Origin: Caldithrix sp964468415
Lineage (GTDB): Bacteria > Calditrichota > Calditrichia > Calditrichales > Calditrichaceae
NCBI GenBank assembly: GCA_964468415.1
Contig: CAYXUS010000214.1
Span: 1-23,611, forward strand
DNA: 23,611 bases
Direction of reading: 5' to 3'
A program made the translations under genes and the position numbers. The notes under the pieces were generated by a model that saw only the letters and a list, made by a program, of their open reading frames with translations, was not told the origin of the DNA and did not search any database. Below are positions 7,865-16,600 of the stretch, one piece after another. How positions within the stretch are numbered: the first letter of the stretch is position 1; every line of letters begins with the position of its first letter.

Positions 7865-10800
7865 TCAAAATGCGTACTCCCAGCTTAATCCGAATTTGAT
7901 GCGGGTGTTGCCTTTTTGGGTTACTTCGTAGTAACTGTCTAATGTCCAATGGCGATTGATGCGGTATTGCAGCCCTACCCGGTTACCGGCATCCCAGCTC
8001 AGGCGCGGCGCGGGAATGTTGCTGCCAAACTGCGTGCGGTATTCCACGTACAAATCGCTGGTCAAATATTTACCGAAAGCGATCGATGCGTCGCTTAAAC
8101 CATTGTTCAGGCGGAAACGGTTTAAATCGATCAATGACTTGTTGGCACTAATTTCCACTTTGTCCAGGCCCATAAAACGTTCTGCACCGCGTTCCACTGC
8201 CGTTAGAATGGAAGTAGTGGCGATGCTTTCTCCCACATTGCGCAATGTGGAGTCCACGTTCGATTGCAAGGTGGAGATATCGGTGCCCAAAGTGAGCAGG
8301 GCAATTTTGTCGAAATAAGAGAGATTCAGTTCCTGCCCGTTTTCCAGCACACGAATGTTTTGATTAAGCTCTTCCAGATTTCCGGTAATGGAGAGCTCGA
8401 AGGTTTTATTGCGAATTACTTTGAACGCTTTGAAGTTAATGTCCGGATTGGGCGGCAAATGATTCTTAAAATCGATGGTTGCCTCTTCCACCACGAAATT
8501 TTGATTCCACGAGGCGTATTTGCCGTTGGTGGCTTCCAGGTGGCCCTGAATACGCGGTTCTTCCGAAGGCGGTTCCATGGTTACCACCAGGTCACCCATA
8601 AAAGTAATACGGAAATTGTTGGTCAAATCCAAAGGAGAACTGGTAACGGTAAAATTGTCCGGGATTTCAATGCGCAGGTTCAGGCTCAAATAGGGCGGAA
8701 TGGGCTTGACGGTCTCTTCGGTCAGATACACGTTACGGGACAATTGGGCCAGATCGACTTCGAAAACACCTTTGGGCACGTACAAGTCGCCCTGCACCAG
8801 AATGGTGTCCTGGCCCCGAATGGTCAGGTTGTCCGAAGAGACGATGAGCGAAAAGTTCTGAATAAAATAATCCACGTAAAATTGCTCTAATTTTACGCGT
8901 AAATCCACTTTCGGCCGATACAGGTCGTTCAAATCGATTTGTCCGCTGGCAATGAGCGAGCCCTCTTTGGCGGCGTGTTTGCCCCAGGGTAACAGTGAAC
9001 TGACAAAACCCCACAATTTTTGCCAGATGTCTTTTTCCGCGCGGGAATAGGCCCGGCATTCGTTAATGGTCAAAAGAGCATTTTGGATGGTTGCGTCGAA
9101 TTGCACATTTTTAATGGGGTCCCGAATCATGGAGAGGAGAATCTGACCGTCGGTCAATGAAATGCTTCCTTCTTTAACCGTCGGTTTGGCCGGGGTGCCG
9201 GTTAAGAGCAAATCGATTTTGTACGGCCCTTGAATCGATTCTACCGTTTCGTTTAAATTGCCCAGAAACATTAATTGGTCGTCGTGACTCCACACATGCA
9301 GGCGGAAGGGTTCCTGCAAAATGTCATCCTGCATGTCGGCTAAGTTTAAGTCGAATTTTTGCCATCCGGTGGCATGAAAGGTGCTGCTGTCCAGCACAAC
9401 GCTAAAGGAATCCAGATGCACGTAGCCATCGGCGTAGTGAAGCTGTGCGCGTAAGGAATCTCCGGAAAAATCATCGACTCTGAAGCGATCCAAAACCATG
9501 TGGGAGCGAATTTCGGGGCGCTCCACAGCTCCGGTAACCCGAAGTTGCCCGGAGGTAATTCCCTGCAAACGATGGATACCGGCAAAAAGCTCTTTGTAAG
9601 GCATCAGGGAAATCTTTTTCCAGTTGAGGGTAAGATTTGCCGTGGTATTCTGCAGCAAATTAAATTCCTTTTCCCCGATGTGCAGGGCAAAGGAGCCGTT
9701 GGCAGCGACAAGCGCAGAGCCGTTTTTCAAACTAAGGGAGTCGATGGAAAGCGACTCGTCGGCGTAACGAAATTTGGAAATCAGATTTCCCAATAAAATT
9801 CGCTGCAGAGCCAGACTGTCCACTTTCAGGTCTACCTCGATATTCGGATCGGTCAGCGGGGTAATGATTTCCACATAGCCGTTCGTGATGCCGTCCAGCG
9901 CCAAATTGCTGCCCGCCAATTTTTCGATAGGTGCAATACGCACATTTTGCAAGGAGACGAATGTTTGAAAATCGTTTGTGTTAAAATCGAAAAAACCATT
10001 GATGTTTAGCCGGGAATTTTGCGGGCCGTAAAATTGCCAGTCTTCGAGAATGGCTTCCTGGTCATTAACCGTAATTTCCAGGGTGTCTTTTGCCGCGGCC
10101 CAATATTGCTGGTATTGGATTTTCCACGGGTAGAAAGCAACGTTTAAACTGTCGATTGCCCAATTGATGCGTACGGAAGTATCGAAATAGTTCTTTCCGC
10201 TGATGAAGCGCAAATTTTGGAGTTCGATGTGCTGCTTTTTGCTGTACAAATGGAAACTCACCCGGTCCAGAGGGAAATTGCCAATTCGGCCCGAAGCAAT
10301 GCGGAAATCGCCGTTGCCAAACCGTTCTTTGACCAGCCCTTCCAGGTAAATATTAAACTTGGTAGAATCGAGGCGGACTCCGTAGCCTTTAAAATGCGGA
10401 CAAAAGAAATTGCCCGAAAGGTTGGGATTGCCCAGAGGGCCAAACAAACGAATGCGGCCGTCAAAATGTCCGGAGAGGGAATCACCTCCCAGATCGCGCA
10501 GCAGGCGTGGGAGCGCATTGTTAAAAGTTAGTAAAGAAAAATCGATCTGTCGGTTTTTGTCTAACGTTCCGCTCAAAAAGAATTTGGAACTGTCGGCGAT
10601 TTTAATGAAAGATGGTTCGGAAATGGTCAAAAAGCCCCGGCGCGCTTTAATGCGGAAATGGACGGAATCGATGCGGATGGAATCGATCATCGATTGGTTA
10701 AGGGTCAGCGCCCCATGCCCGGTTAAACGCGAAAGCCGCAAATTGGAAGCGTTTAAAGTGAGTTGTCCGTTAATGTGGGTGGAGGGCAGCTCCGGCATGA

Positions 10801-11869
10801 TGGTGAAAAGATTGAGCGCTTTCACGGAGAGCCGTCCGATAATGCGTTTTTCCTGATTCCAATAGCCATTGGCTTTTATTTGGCCGAAATTGGAATTTAG
10901 CTGCAAACGATCCAGAAATATTTCTCCGCGATCGTAGCGCAGAGCAAAATCCAGCTGAGAAATTTTGCGTTGATCGATGGCACCTTTGACTTTGCCTTCG
11001 ATGCCAAAGTGCACGGGCACACCGCTCAGAGACAGGGTACCGCTGATTTTCCCTCGCCGGAAATAGGGTAAGGAAGCCTGGCGACGCAATTCGGACAAAT
11101 CGAGCGAAAAATAGGTCAGGTTAAAATTCAGTCCGCTGTTGGGTTCGAGCAGGGCATTGAATAAAAGCTCGGAACGGGCCGTGTGCAGTTCTCCCTGATT
11201 CAGATTAATTCCGTGTTGATCGCCTTTTAAAACAAAGGAAAGGCTTTTAAGAAGCAGCTGTTGCTCCTGCCATTTCCCGCTTAAATTGGTCAGCATCAAA
11301 AAGATGGCGTTGGGTTTTAACCGCAAGCGTGACAAGCGCAATTGAATATCGGTAAAGGTGAGGGGCTCTCCCCGAATACGAATTTGGGAAGAGGTGATTT
11401 CCAGATTGCGTAAATCGATGTCGGGTAAATCTCCCAAAAGTTGGCGGGGCAGATAATGGTTTTGCAAATAATTCAGCAGCGAGTCTGCCGAAACGGGGGG
11501 AGCGGAGGAAGAAGATTCTTGTTTTGGCAAGGTGATTTGCACCCGATCGAGAATGATACGGGAGATTTCGATTTTGTTCGACAGTAAAGGGAAAAGGCGG
11601 TAACGAAGTTCCAGATAGTTTACCTTTAGCTCCACTCCGCTCCGGGCTTTTACGGATAATTTTTTGATTTTAACGGAATTGAGTAAGGTCCCGTAAAGTG
11701 ATTGGTATTCAATTTTTGCTTTGCCACCAAGCGTTTTGTCCAGATAAGTTTTAATGCCATTGGAGACAACATCCGTTTGCCAGTACAGAAATACGAAAAA
11801 AAGAATAAGAAGGGATAAGAACAGAAAACTTCCGAGCACAATTTTTTTGAGAACCGATGCCCAACGCAT
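7865..11869 (-). CDS. tamB: TamB-like inner-membrane-anchored transport/assembly protein (DUF490)
   Basis: This is a 1334-residue AsmA/TamB-type protein. An N-terminal membrane helix (about 8-30) anchors it in the inner membrane; the long beta-rich, repetitive middle fits the periplasm-spanning lipid-transfer groove described for this family. The C-terminal DUF490 region begins near residue 1048 and includes IPDNFTV, a GHLEATNGKY segment and TIDF. The last residues (SWEYAF) end in Phe, as in many TamB proteins that contact an Omp85 partner. The ATG at 11869 follows AGGGA on this strand. The partner gene tamA follows 23 bp downstream; in Enterobacteria the order is tamA then tamB, so the order here is reversed. 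In function it probably moves phospholipids or assists outer-membrane protein insertion. Confidence 0.92.
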   Translation of the reverse strand: MRWASVLKKIVLGSFLFLSLLILFFVFLYWQTDVVSNGIKTYLDKTLGGKAKIEYQSLYGTLLNSVKIKKLSVKARSGVELKVNYLELRYRLFPLLSNKIEISRIILDRVQITLPKQESSSSAPPVSADSLLNYLQNHYLPRQLLGDLPDIDLRNLEITSSQIRIRGEPLTFTDIQLRLSRLRLKPNAIFLMLTNLSGKWQEQQLLLKSLSFVLKGDQHGINLNQGELHTARSELLFNALLEPNSGLNFNLTYFSLDLSELRRQASLPYFRRGKISGTLSLSGVPVHFGIEGKVKGAIDQRKISQLDFALRYDRGEIFLDRLQLNSNFGQIKANGYWNQEKRIIGRLSVKALNLFTIMPELPSTHINGQLTLNASNLRLSRLTGHGALTLNQSMIDSIRIDSVHFRIKARRGFLTISEPSFIKIADSSKFFLSGTLDKNRQIDFSLLTFNNALPRLLRDLGGDSLSGHFDGRIRLFGPLGNPNLSGNFFCPHFKGYGVRLDSTKFNIYLEGLVKERFGNGDFRIASGRIGNFPLDRVSFHLYSKKQHIELQNLRFISGKNYFDTSVRINWAIDSLNVAFYPWKIQYQQYWAAAKDTLEITVNDQEAILEDWQFYGPQNSRLNINGFFDFNTNDFQTFVSLQNVRIAPIEKLAGSNLALDGITNGYVEIITPLTDPNIEVDLKVDSLALQRILLGNLISKFRYADESLSIDSLSLKNGSALVAANGSFALHIGEKEFNLLQNTTANLTLNWKKISLMPYKELFAGIHRLQGITSGQLRVTGAVERPEIRSHMVLDRFRVDDFSGDSLRAQLHYADGYVHLDSFSVVLDSSTFHATGWQKFDLNLADMQDDILQEPFRLHVWSHDDQLMFLGNLNETVESIQGPYKIDLLLTGTPAKPTVKEGSISLTDGQILLSMIRDPIKNVQFDATIQNALLTINECRAYSRAEKDIWQKLWGFVSSLLPWGKHAAKEGSLIASGQIDLNDLYRPKVDLRVKLEQFYVDYFIQNFSLIVSSDNLTIRGQDTILVQGDLYVPKGVFEVDLAQLSRNVYLTEETVKPIPPYLSLNLRIEIPDNFTVTSSPLDLTNNFRITFMGDLVVTMEPPSEEPRIQGHLEATNGKYASWNQNFVVEEATIDFKNHLPPNPDINFKAFKVIRNKTFELSITGNLEELNQNIRVLENGQELNLSYFDKIALLTLGTDISTLQSNVDSTLRNVGESIATTSILTAVERGAERFMGLDKVEISANKSLIDLNRFRLNNGLSDASIAFGKYLTSDLYVEYRTQFGSNIPAPRLSWDAGNRVGLQYRINRHWTLDSYYEVTQKGNTRIKFGLSWEYAF

Positions 11870-12174
11870 GTTTTAATGTCCCTGCAGCACGTTTAAGGTT
11901 TTAATATCTTTCATCATCGGAAGTTCCGGGAAACTGTTTAAGTGAACTCTTTTTTAACCGATTGTTTTTCCTATTTTAAAAAACTCTGTGGTGGCAAGCA
12001 ATAAATTGGTTAATGAGAAAAATCTGTTAAAAAATGATGAAAAGTGCGCCGGGCTTTAACAAAAAGTCGGAAATTGATCACAAATTTCCCATTTAAATTC
12101 CTAAAGTCGGTGGTGTCTCATTTTTTGATTTTTTAGTACGATAATAACTTTGCAAATAGAAACCGAGGAACATT
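11870..12174. promoter_or_regulatory. divergent intergenic control region (tamB / chemosensory operon)
   Basis: This 305-bp AT-rich stretch holds no convincing ORF. It must carry promoters for tamB (minus) and the chemosensory operon (plus). It contains an inverted repeat GGAAATT / AATTTCC (12069-12089, 7-bp arms, 7-bp spacer) and a direct repeat AAAGTCGG at 12063-12070 and 12103-12110, 40 bp apart. I found no clear promoter for tamB. Confidence 0.6.
12124..12152 (+). promoter_or_regulatory. candidate promoter of the chemosensory operon
   Basis: TAACTTTG at 12145-12152 matches the TAnnTTTG -7 element of Bacteroidota, with TTTG 17 bp upstream at 12124-12127, a shorter spacer than usual. GATAAT at 12140-12145 could instead act as a sigma70-type -10. 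The cheW start is 22 bp downstream. Confidence 0.35.
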
Positions 12175-12666
12175 ATGGAAAATGTATATTTAGGCTTTAA
12201 TATCGATAACAAGCTTTTCGGCATCACGGCCGATGCCGTAATTCGCGTTTCACAAATTGTAGAGATAACATCGGTACCCAAATCTCCCAGAGTGATTAAA
12301 GGGATCATCAATGTAATGGGAGAAATTGTCCCGGTTGTTGATATCCGCTATCAGCTGAATTTTCCTGAACGAGAATTTCGCCTTTCGGATTATATGATCA
12401 TTTTCAGGGCGTTGGGCAAAACACTCTGTTTTGTGGTTGATAGCATTGTTGGGCTTATCCCGGGATTGGTGGATCATGACGTTCCATTAAACACAATTAT
12501 TGGTGACTCTCCATTGATCGAACGAGTCATTAAACATGGGGACGGGTTTATTATGATTGTGAATCCGCAGAAAATTTTGAGCCTGAAAGAAGGGAAAAGC
12601 ATCGAAAACTTAATTGATGGGCAAAATGAACACGTTTTCCAAAAGTACGCGCAAATTTCAGCCTGA
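12175..12666 (+). CDS. cheW: CheW-like coupling protein (first copy)
   Basis: CheW scaffolds link the chemoreceptor tips to CheA. The 163 residues form one CheW domain: the beta-strand start YLGFNIDNKLFGI, the VPKSPRVIKGIINVMGEIVPVVDIRYQL core (34-61), and a C-terminal region ending in a NPQKIL strand. GAGGAA precedes the ATG. It is the first gene of the operon, and its last codons overlap the start of cheR by about 50 bp. No fused domain is present. In Wsp-type systems two CheW proteins (WspB, WspD) occur; this one has no N-terminal extension and resembles the shorter of such a pair. Confidence 0.92.
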   Translation: MENVYLGFNIDNKLFGITADAVIRVSQIVEITSVPKSPRVIKGIINVMGEIVPVVDIRYQLNFPEREFRLSDYMIIFRALGKTLCFVVDSIVGLIPGLVDHDVPLNTIIGDSPLIERVIKHGDGFIMIVNPQKILSLKEGKSIENLIDGQNEHVFQKYAQISA

Positions 12667-14041
12667 GCAGTTGGCATTTATTGCTAATCTAATTAAGGAA
12701 AAATACGGGCTTGATTACACCGGAGATAAATTAAAAGATCTGGAACGAAGAATTCAATCCCTGCTTCAAAGTGCGGCACAATCGGATGTGTACTTTCACT
12801 ATCTGGTAAGTGGCAATTTTAATCGCATCCCCAATTTTATTAACGAACTTACCATTCCGGAAACATATTTTTTACGTAATCGAAATTTATTCGAGGCATT
12901 GCAGCATGTCGTTTTACCGGAGTTGATTAAGCGGAAAAAATATTCTCACCAAATTAATATCTGGAGTGCCGGATGCTCGAGCGGAGAAGAACCATACTCT
13001 GTGGCCATTTTACTGACCGAACTGTTGGGAGCAAACCATCACTGGCAAATCAAGATTATTGCCACCGACATTAATCCCGAAATTTTAAAAAAAGCGAAAA
13101 AGGCGGTTTACACAGAATGGTCATTTCGGGGGACGCCTTCATGGTTAAAAGAAAAATATTTTTCGGAAGTGGCACCCGGTAAGTTCCAGTTAAAGGCCGA
13201 AGTCCGGCAAATGGTTACGTTTATGACGCATAATCTGGTGGATGGGCCATATCCTCCGGTTAGCGGGGTGCAGCGTTTTGATCTTATCTTTTGCCGAAAT
13301 GTGCTGATTTACATGCCCAAGGCCACCGTCATCGAAATTTTGACCAAGTTTTACACCATCTTGGATGATGAAGGATATTTGATTACCGGGCCAAGTGAAT
13401 TCCCTTCGCTAAAATTGAAAAAATACAAGCCTAAAACGGTGCAGGGCACCATTTTGTACCAAAAGGCAAAGCCGGAACCAAAAGATGTGCCTCCTAAAAA
13501 ACGCTCCAGAAAACCGATGGATTTACTCCGCAGGGCAGGGAAAAAGGTGCGGTTGCTGAATGTAAGGGATGTTATTCCGCAACGAAATACGCCAGTTCCT
13601 GTAGAATCTCCGAAATCATCCGAAATACAAAATAAGCACGATGCTTTGTTGACCGACGAACTGGCGCAAATTCGCCGCCTGGCCGATAAAGGGTTGCTGA
13701 GTGAAGCCAAAAAATTATGCGAACAATACGTTAAAAAACATTCTTTCGATAAAAGGGGCTACTATTTCTTGGGAAATATTTATCTGGAGATGGGCAATCT
13801 GGCGAAAGCAGAAGAAAATTTTAAGCGGGCCCTTTATTTTGATCCGAATTATGCAATGGCCCATTTTAATCTGGGCACGGTTTATTTGATGCAAGGTAAA
13901 AGCGAACAGGCACAGAAAGCTTTTAAGAATGTGCTTGAAGTTCTGCAAAAAATGGAAGCCTCGGCTTCGGTCCCTGACAGCGATGGACTCGTTGTTTCGC
14001 AGTTGGCCAGTATGGCACAAACCATAATTGCCGGGCAATAG
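12617..14041 (+). CDS. cheR: CheR methyltransferase with C-terminal TPR domain (WspC-like)
   Basis: CheR methylates receptor glutamates using S-adenosylmethionine. Residues about 15-285 form the CheR domain: the helical N-terminus, IPETYFLRN (80-88), the SAM loop WSAGCSSGEEPYS (116-128), ATDIN (149-153) and FDLIFCRNVLIYM (221-233). A basic Pro/Lys linker follows (about 285-345), then TPR repeats (about 347-450). A TPR tail is typical of WspC and other alternative-function CheR proteins, where it replaces pentapeptide tethering to receptors; consistently, the receptor encoded two genes downstream lacks a C-terminal pentapeptide. The start is uncertain: ATG at 12617 or 12626 (TTG at 12614 also possible). 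All overlap the cheW end by 40-50 bp, and none has a strong ribosome site, suggesting coupling. Confidence 0.93.
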   Translation: MGKMNTFSKSTRKFQPEQLAFIANLIKEKYGLDYTGDKLKDLERRIQSLLQSAAQSDVYFHYLVSGNFNRIPNFINELTIPETYFLRNRNLFEALQHVVLPELIKRKKYSHQINIWSAGCSSGEEPYSVAILLTELLGANHHWQIKIIATDINPEILKKAKKAVYTEWSFRGTPSWLKEKYFSEVAPGKFQLKAEVRQMVTFMTHNLVDGPYPPVSGVQRFDLIFCRNVLIYMPKATVIEILTKFYTILDDEGYLITGPSEFPSLKLKKYKPKTVQGTILYQKAKPEPKDVPPKKRSRKPMDLLRRAGKKVRLLNVRDVIPQRNTPVPVESPKSSEIQNKHDALLTDELAQIRRLADKGLLSEAKKLCEQYVKKHSFDKRGYYFLGNIYLEMGNLAKAEENFKRALYFDPNYAMAHFNLGTVYLMQGKSEQAQKAFKNVLEVLQKMEASASVPDSDGLVVSQLASMAQTIIAGQ

Positions 14042-14051
14042 AGGAAGAAAA

Positions 14052-14567
14052 ATGGGAAATCAGGAATTAGTCAAAGAGCTTTTGCGGAAACGCACGGAAT
14101 TGTTGGCTAAAGCCAAAATAGAGCGGGAACAACAGGAAGAAAGTCTGAATGTAGTTGTTTTTATTTTAAATAACGAAAAGTACGCTATCGGAGCAAATTG
14201 GTTGAAAGGCATTCGAACTCTTTCCAGTACAGTGCCCCTGCCCGGTGTGCCGTCTTTTATTAAAGGAATAACAAATTTGTACGGGGTGCTTTATTCCGTG
14301 GTCGATTTAAAAGTGCTTTTGGGACTGCCCGCCCACGAAGAGACCCAATCGATGCAATTAATGATTATCGATCATGAAACGTTGAAGGTTGCGTTTTTAG
14401 TGGAGAAAATTGACGAATTTAAAACCATTTACGAACGCGATATGGATGCATCAATCACCGGAATTAAAAGCATGGAAGAAGGGCTGATATTGGGATTAAG
14501 TAATGATGGAATTATCATTCTCAATCCGGATAAAATTCTGGAAAAAATAAAGCGGTTGGAAAATTAG
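14052..14567 (+). CDS. cheW: CheW-like coupling protein (second copy, N-terminal extension)
   Basis: A 171-residue CheW protein whose CheW domain starts near residue 33 (NVVVFILNNEKYAIGANWLKGI) after a charged, helical N-terminal extension of about 30 residues (Lys/Glu/Arg-rich). The core VPLPGVPSFIKGITNLYGVLYSVVDLKVLL is clear. GAGGAAG at 14041-14047 places the start at the ATG 14052 rather than the upstream TTG. It lies 10 bp after the cheR stop. The position between a TPR-tailed cheR and the receptor/CheA genes, and the N-terminal extension, resemble WspD. It may bind a different receptor site or CheA surface than the first CheW. Confidence 0.9.
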   Translation: MGNQELVKELLRKRTELLAKAKIEREQQEESLNVVVFILNNEKYAIGANWLKGIRTLSSTVPLPGVPSFIKGITNLYGVLYSVVDLKVLLGLPAHEETQSMQLMIIDHETLKVAFLVEKIDEFKTIYERDMDASITGIKSMEEGLILGLSNDGIIILNPDKILEKIKRLEN

Positions 14568-14596
14568 CATTTTCAAAAGTTTTGGAGGATAGATCA

Positions 14597-16585
14597 ATGA
14601 CTTTAAAGAAAGTAAGTTCCTCAATTCGAACGCAATTTCTTATTGTGATGCTCCTTTTAATCGTTGTACCTGTCATTGTCGGGGCAGTGATTACGTATTA
14701 TTATTTAGGGGCCGACATCAAAAAAAATCAGGCACAGCAGTTAATCACCATTCGGGACGGAAAGATTAGCGAAATGCAGCAATTCTGCAAAGACCAAAAG
14801 GAAAAGATCGGTTTAATTGCTGCCGCGCAACAGGTGCAGAATTTTTTGGAAAAGGCCGCCCGGGTGATGGCAAATTCGGGAATGGATGCCAGCGGTTTGG
14901 CCAAACAATTTCCCCGGGAATATGCCCAGCTTAATCGCATGCTGGCGGCCTGGCAGGAAACACCGGTTTCTCTTGTAGAGGCCCAAAGCGGGATGATTGT
15001 TTACCAGAGCATGCCCAGTGCCGATTTTGGGTTAAGCTTTTTAAACGGGAAATTGAGCACCTCGTTTGTGGCCGGATTTGTGCAAACGATTTTGTCCCAG
15101 CGGGCAACATTGCTTTCCGATTTTAAATATTATGCGCCGCTAAATAAGAAAGTTTGTTTTATGGGAACACCGGTTTTTGCCCGCAACGGGGATGTGACTG
15201 GTGTGATTCTGGTAAATATTCCTCCTGAAAATATTGCGAAAATTTTGGCGCCTAAAACATCACTGGAACAGAAGGCTAAAATTCTGTTGACCGATGCGAG
15301 CGGTACAATTTTAGTGACAAACGAGGGAGATGTGTCCTCTCAATATCGTTTTCCTTTGAAAAAATTTGCTCAGGGCGAGTCCACTTTTTACACCAAAGAT
15401 GCCACGGGAGAAAAAGTGCTGGCCACAGTGGAAGCGTTACACTTGCCAAACGCCGATCTGGATTGGCGGCTGGTTGCGCAGATGGATGAAACGGTATTGG
15501 CTAAACCGTTTGCGCACTTGCGGGTTTATCTGTTCTTTGTGGTTCTGTTTTTGATTTTGACCGGTTTATTGGTAGTATTCTGGCTTTCTCGTTTGGTTAG
15601 CACTCCCATCGAACTCATCAACAATACGCTTACGGAAGTGAGTGCGGGAAATTTGAAGGTGGAAGTACCCCAGTTCGATTACGGGAACGAATTGGACGGC
15701 TTAGCCCAAAATTTACAAAAGATGGTAGAACGGTTGCATTCGCAAATTTACGACGTGCGGGAACACATCAATAACATCTCTTCCAGCTCGGCAGAAATTT
15801 CGGCTACAATTTCACAAATTACCGCTTCGTCTTCGGAAACGGCATCGGCCATTACTCAAACGGCCAGCAGTTCGGAAGAAGTAGCCCAACTGGCACGCAG
15901 CTTTGACGAAAAGGCCAAGGATGCTTTGCAAAGCAGCAATCAAACCATCGAAGCATCCGAGAACAGCAAGGAAGCGATTAATGCCATTTATCAGGTGATC
16001 GGTCATGTAAAAACACAAATTGACGAAGTGGCCAACAGTATGGTGGATTTGAGCAAACAGAGTCAGACAATTAGCGAAATTACCACGGCGGTGCAGGAAA
16101 TAGCCGAGCAATCGAATATTTTAGCCATTAATGCTTCGATTGAAGCTACCAAGGCCGGGGAATATGGACGCGGTTTTGCCGTGGTGGCCAACGAAGTCCG
16201 CAATTTGGCCGAGCAGTCCAAAAAAGCGACTCAACAAATCCGCACCATTCTGGATGCTATTCAGGAATCCATTAGTCGTTCGGTAATGCAGGTGGAACAA
16301 ACCAATAAAATTGTGAATGAAGGCTCCGTGCACATGGAAAAGGTTAACCAGGCTGTGGAAACACTGTCCAATTCCATTGATCACCTGATTCATCTGGTTT
16401 CGGAAGTGGCCGAGGCCAGCCATGAACAAATAGAAGGAACGGCGCAGATTAAAGAGGCGATGGAGAACATCAAAGATGCGACCTCGCAAAATCTGGATGG
16501 CATGCGCCAAATGGAAGAAGTGATTATCGGTCTGAAACAGACGGCCGAATACTTAAAACAAATGGTCTCAATGTACAAATTATAA
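14597..16585 (+). CDS. methyl-accepting chemotaxis protein
   Basis: This is a 662-residue transmembrane chemoreceptor: membrane helix 1 (about 14-37), a periplasmic sensor of about 270 residues (about 40-307) that by eye resembles a Cache-type domain, membrane helix 2 (309-330), HAMP (about 331-385) and a cytoplasmic signalling coiled coil with the hairpin tip EIAEQSNILAINASIEATKA (501-520) and GEYGRGFAVVANEVRNLAEQS (521-541). GGAGG at 14584-14588 sets the ATG at 14597. It ends in ..MYKL with no CheR/CheB-docking pentapeptide. It is the only receptor gene in the operon, so it is the likely dedicated input; the ligand is unknown. It is analogous to WspA by position in the system. Confidence 0.95.
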   Translation: MTLKKVSSSIRTQFLIVMLLLIVVPVIVGAVITYYYLGADIKKNQAQQLITIRDGKISEMQQFCKDQKEKIGLIAAAQQVQNFLEKAARVMANSGMDASGLAKQFPREYAQLNRMLAAWQETPVSLVEAQSGMIVYQSMPSADFGLSFLNGKLSTSFVAGFVQTILSQRATLLSDFKYYAPLNKKVCFMGTPVFARNGDVTGVILVNIPPENIAKILAPKTSLEQKAKILLTDASGTILVTNEGDVSSQYRFPLKKFAQGESTFYTKDATGEKVLATVEALHLPNADLDWRLVAQMDETVLAKPFAHLRVYLFFVVLFLILTGLLVVFWLSRLVSTPIELINNTLTEVSAGNLKVEVPQFDYGNELDGLAQNLQKMVERLHSQIYDVREHINNISSSSAEISATISQITASSSETASAITQTASSSEEVAQLARSFDEKAKDALQSSNQTIEASENSKEAINAIYQVIGHVKTQIDEVANSMVDLSKQSQTISEITTAVQEIAEQSNILAINASIEATKAGEYGRGFAVVANEVRNLAEQSKKATQQIRTILDAIQESISRSVMQVEQTNKIVNEGSVHMEKVNQAVETLSNSIDHLIHLVSEVAEASHEQIEGTAQIKEAMENIKDATSQNLDGMRQMEEVIIGLKQTAEYLKQMVSMYKL

Positions 16586-16600
16586 AGCTGAGGCAAATAC

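Noticed and set aside
8264..8890. A 208-codon plus-strand open frame inside tamB
   Set aside because: It is wholly antisense to a well-supported tamB gene and has no recognisable domain or ribosome site.
10410..10856. A 148-codon plus-strand open frame inside tamB
   Set aside because: Antisense to tamB; the composition fits a shadow frame.
11870..12174. Possible flagellar sigma28 or sigma54 promoter upstream of the chemosensory operon
   Set aside because: No TAAA/GCCGATAA pair at the right spacing and no GG-N10-GC pair of sigma54 type was found.
14582..14597. Upstream TTG start for the chemoreceptor gene
   Set aside because: The TTG overlaps the GGAGG ribosome site that fits the ATG at 14597.
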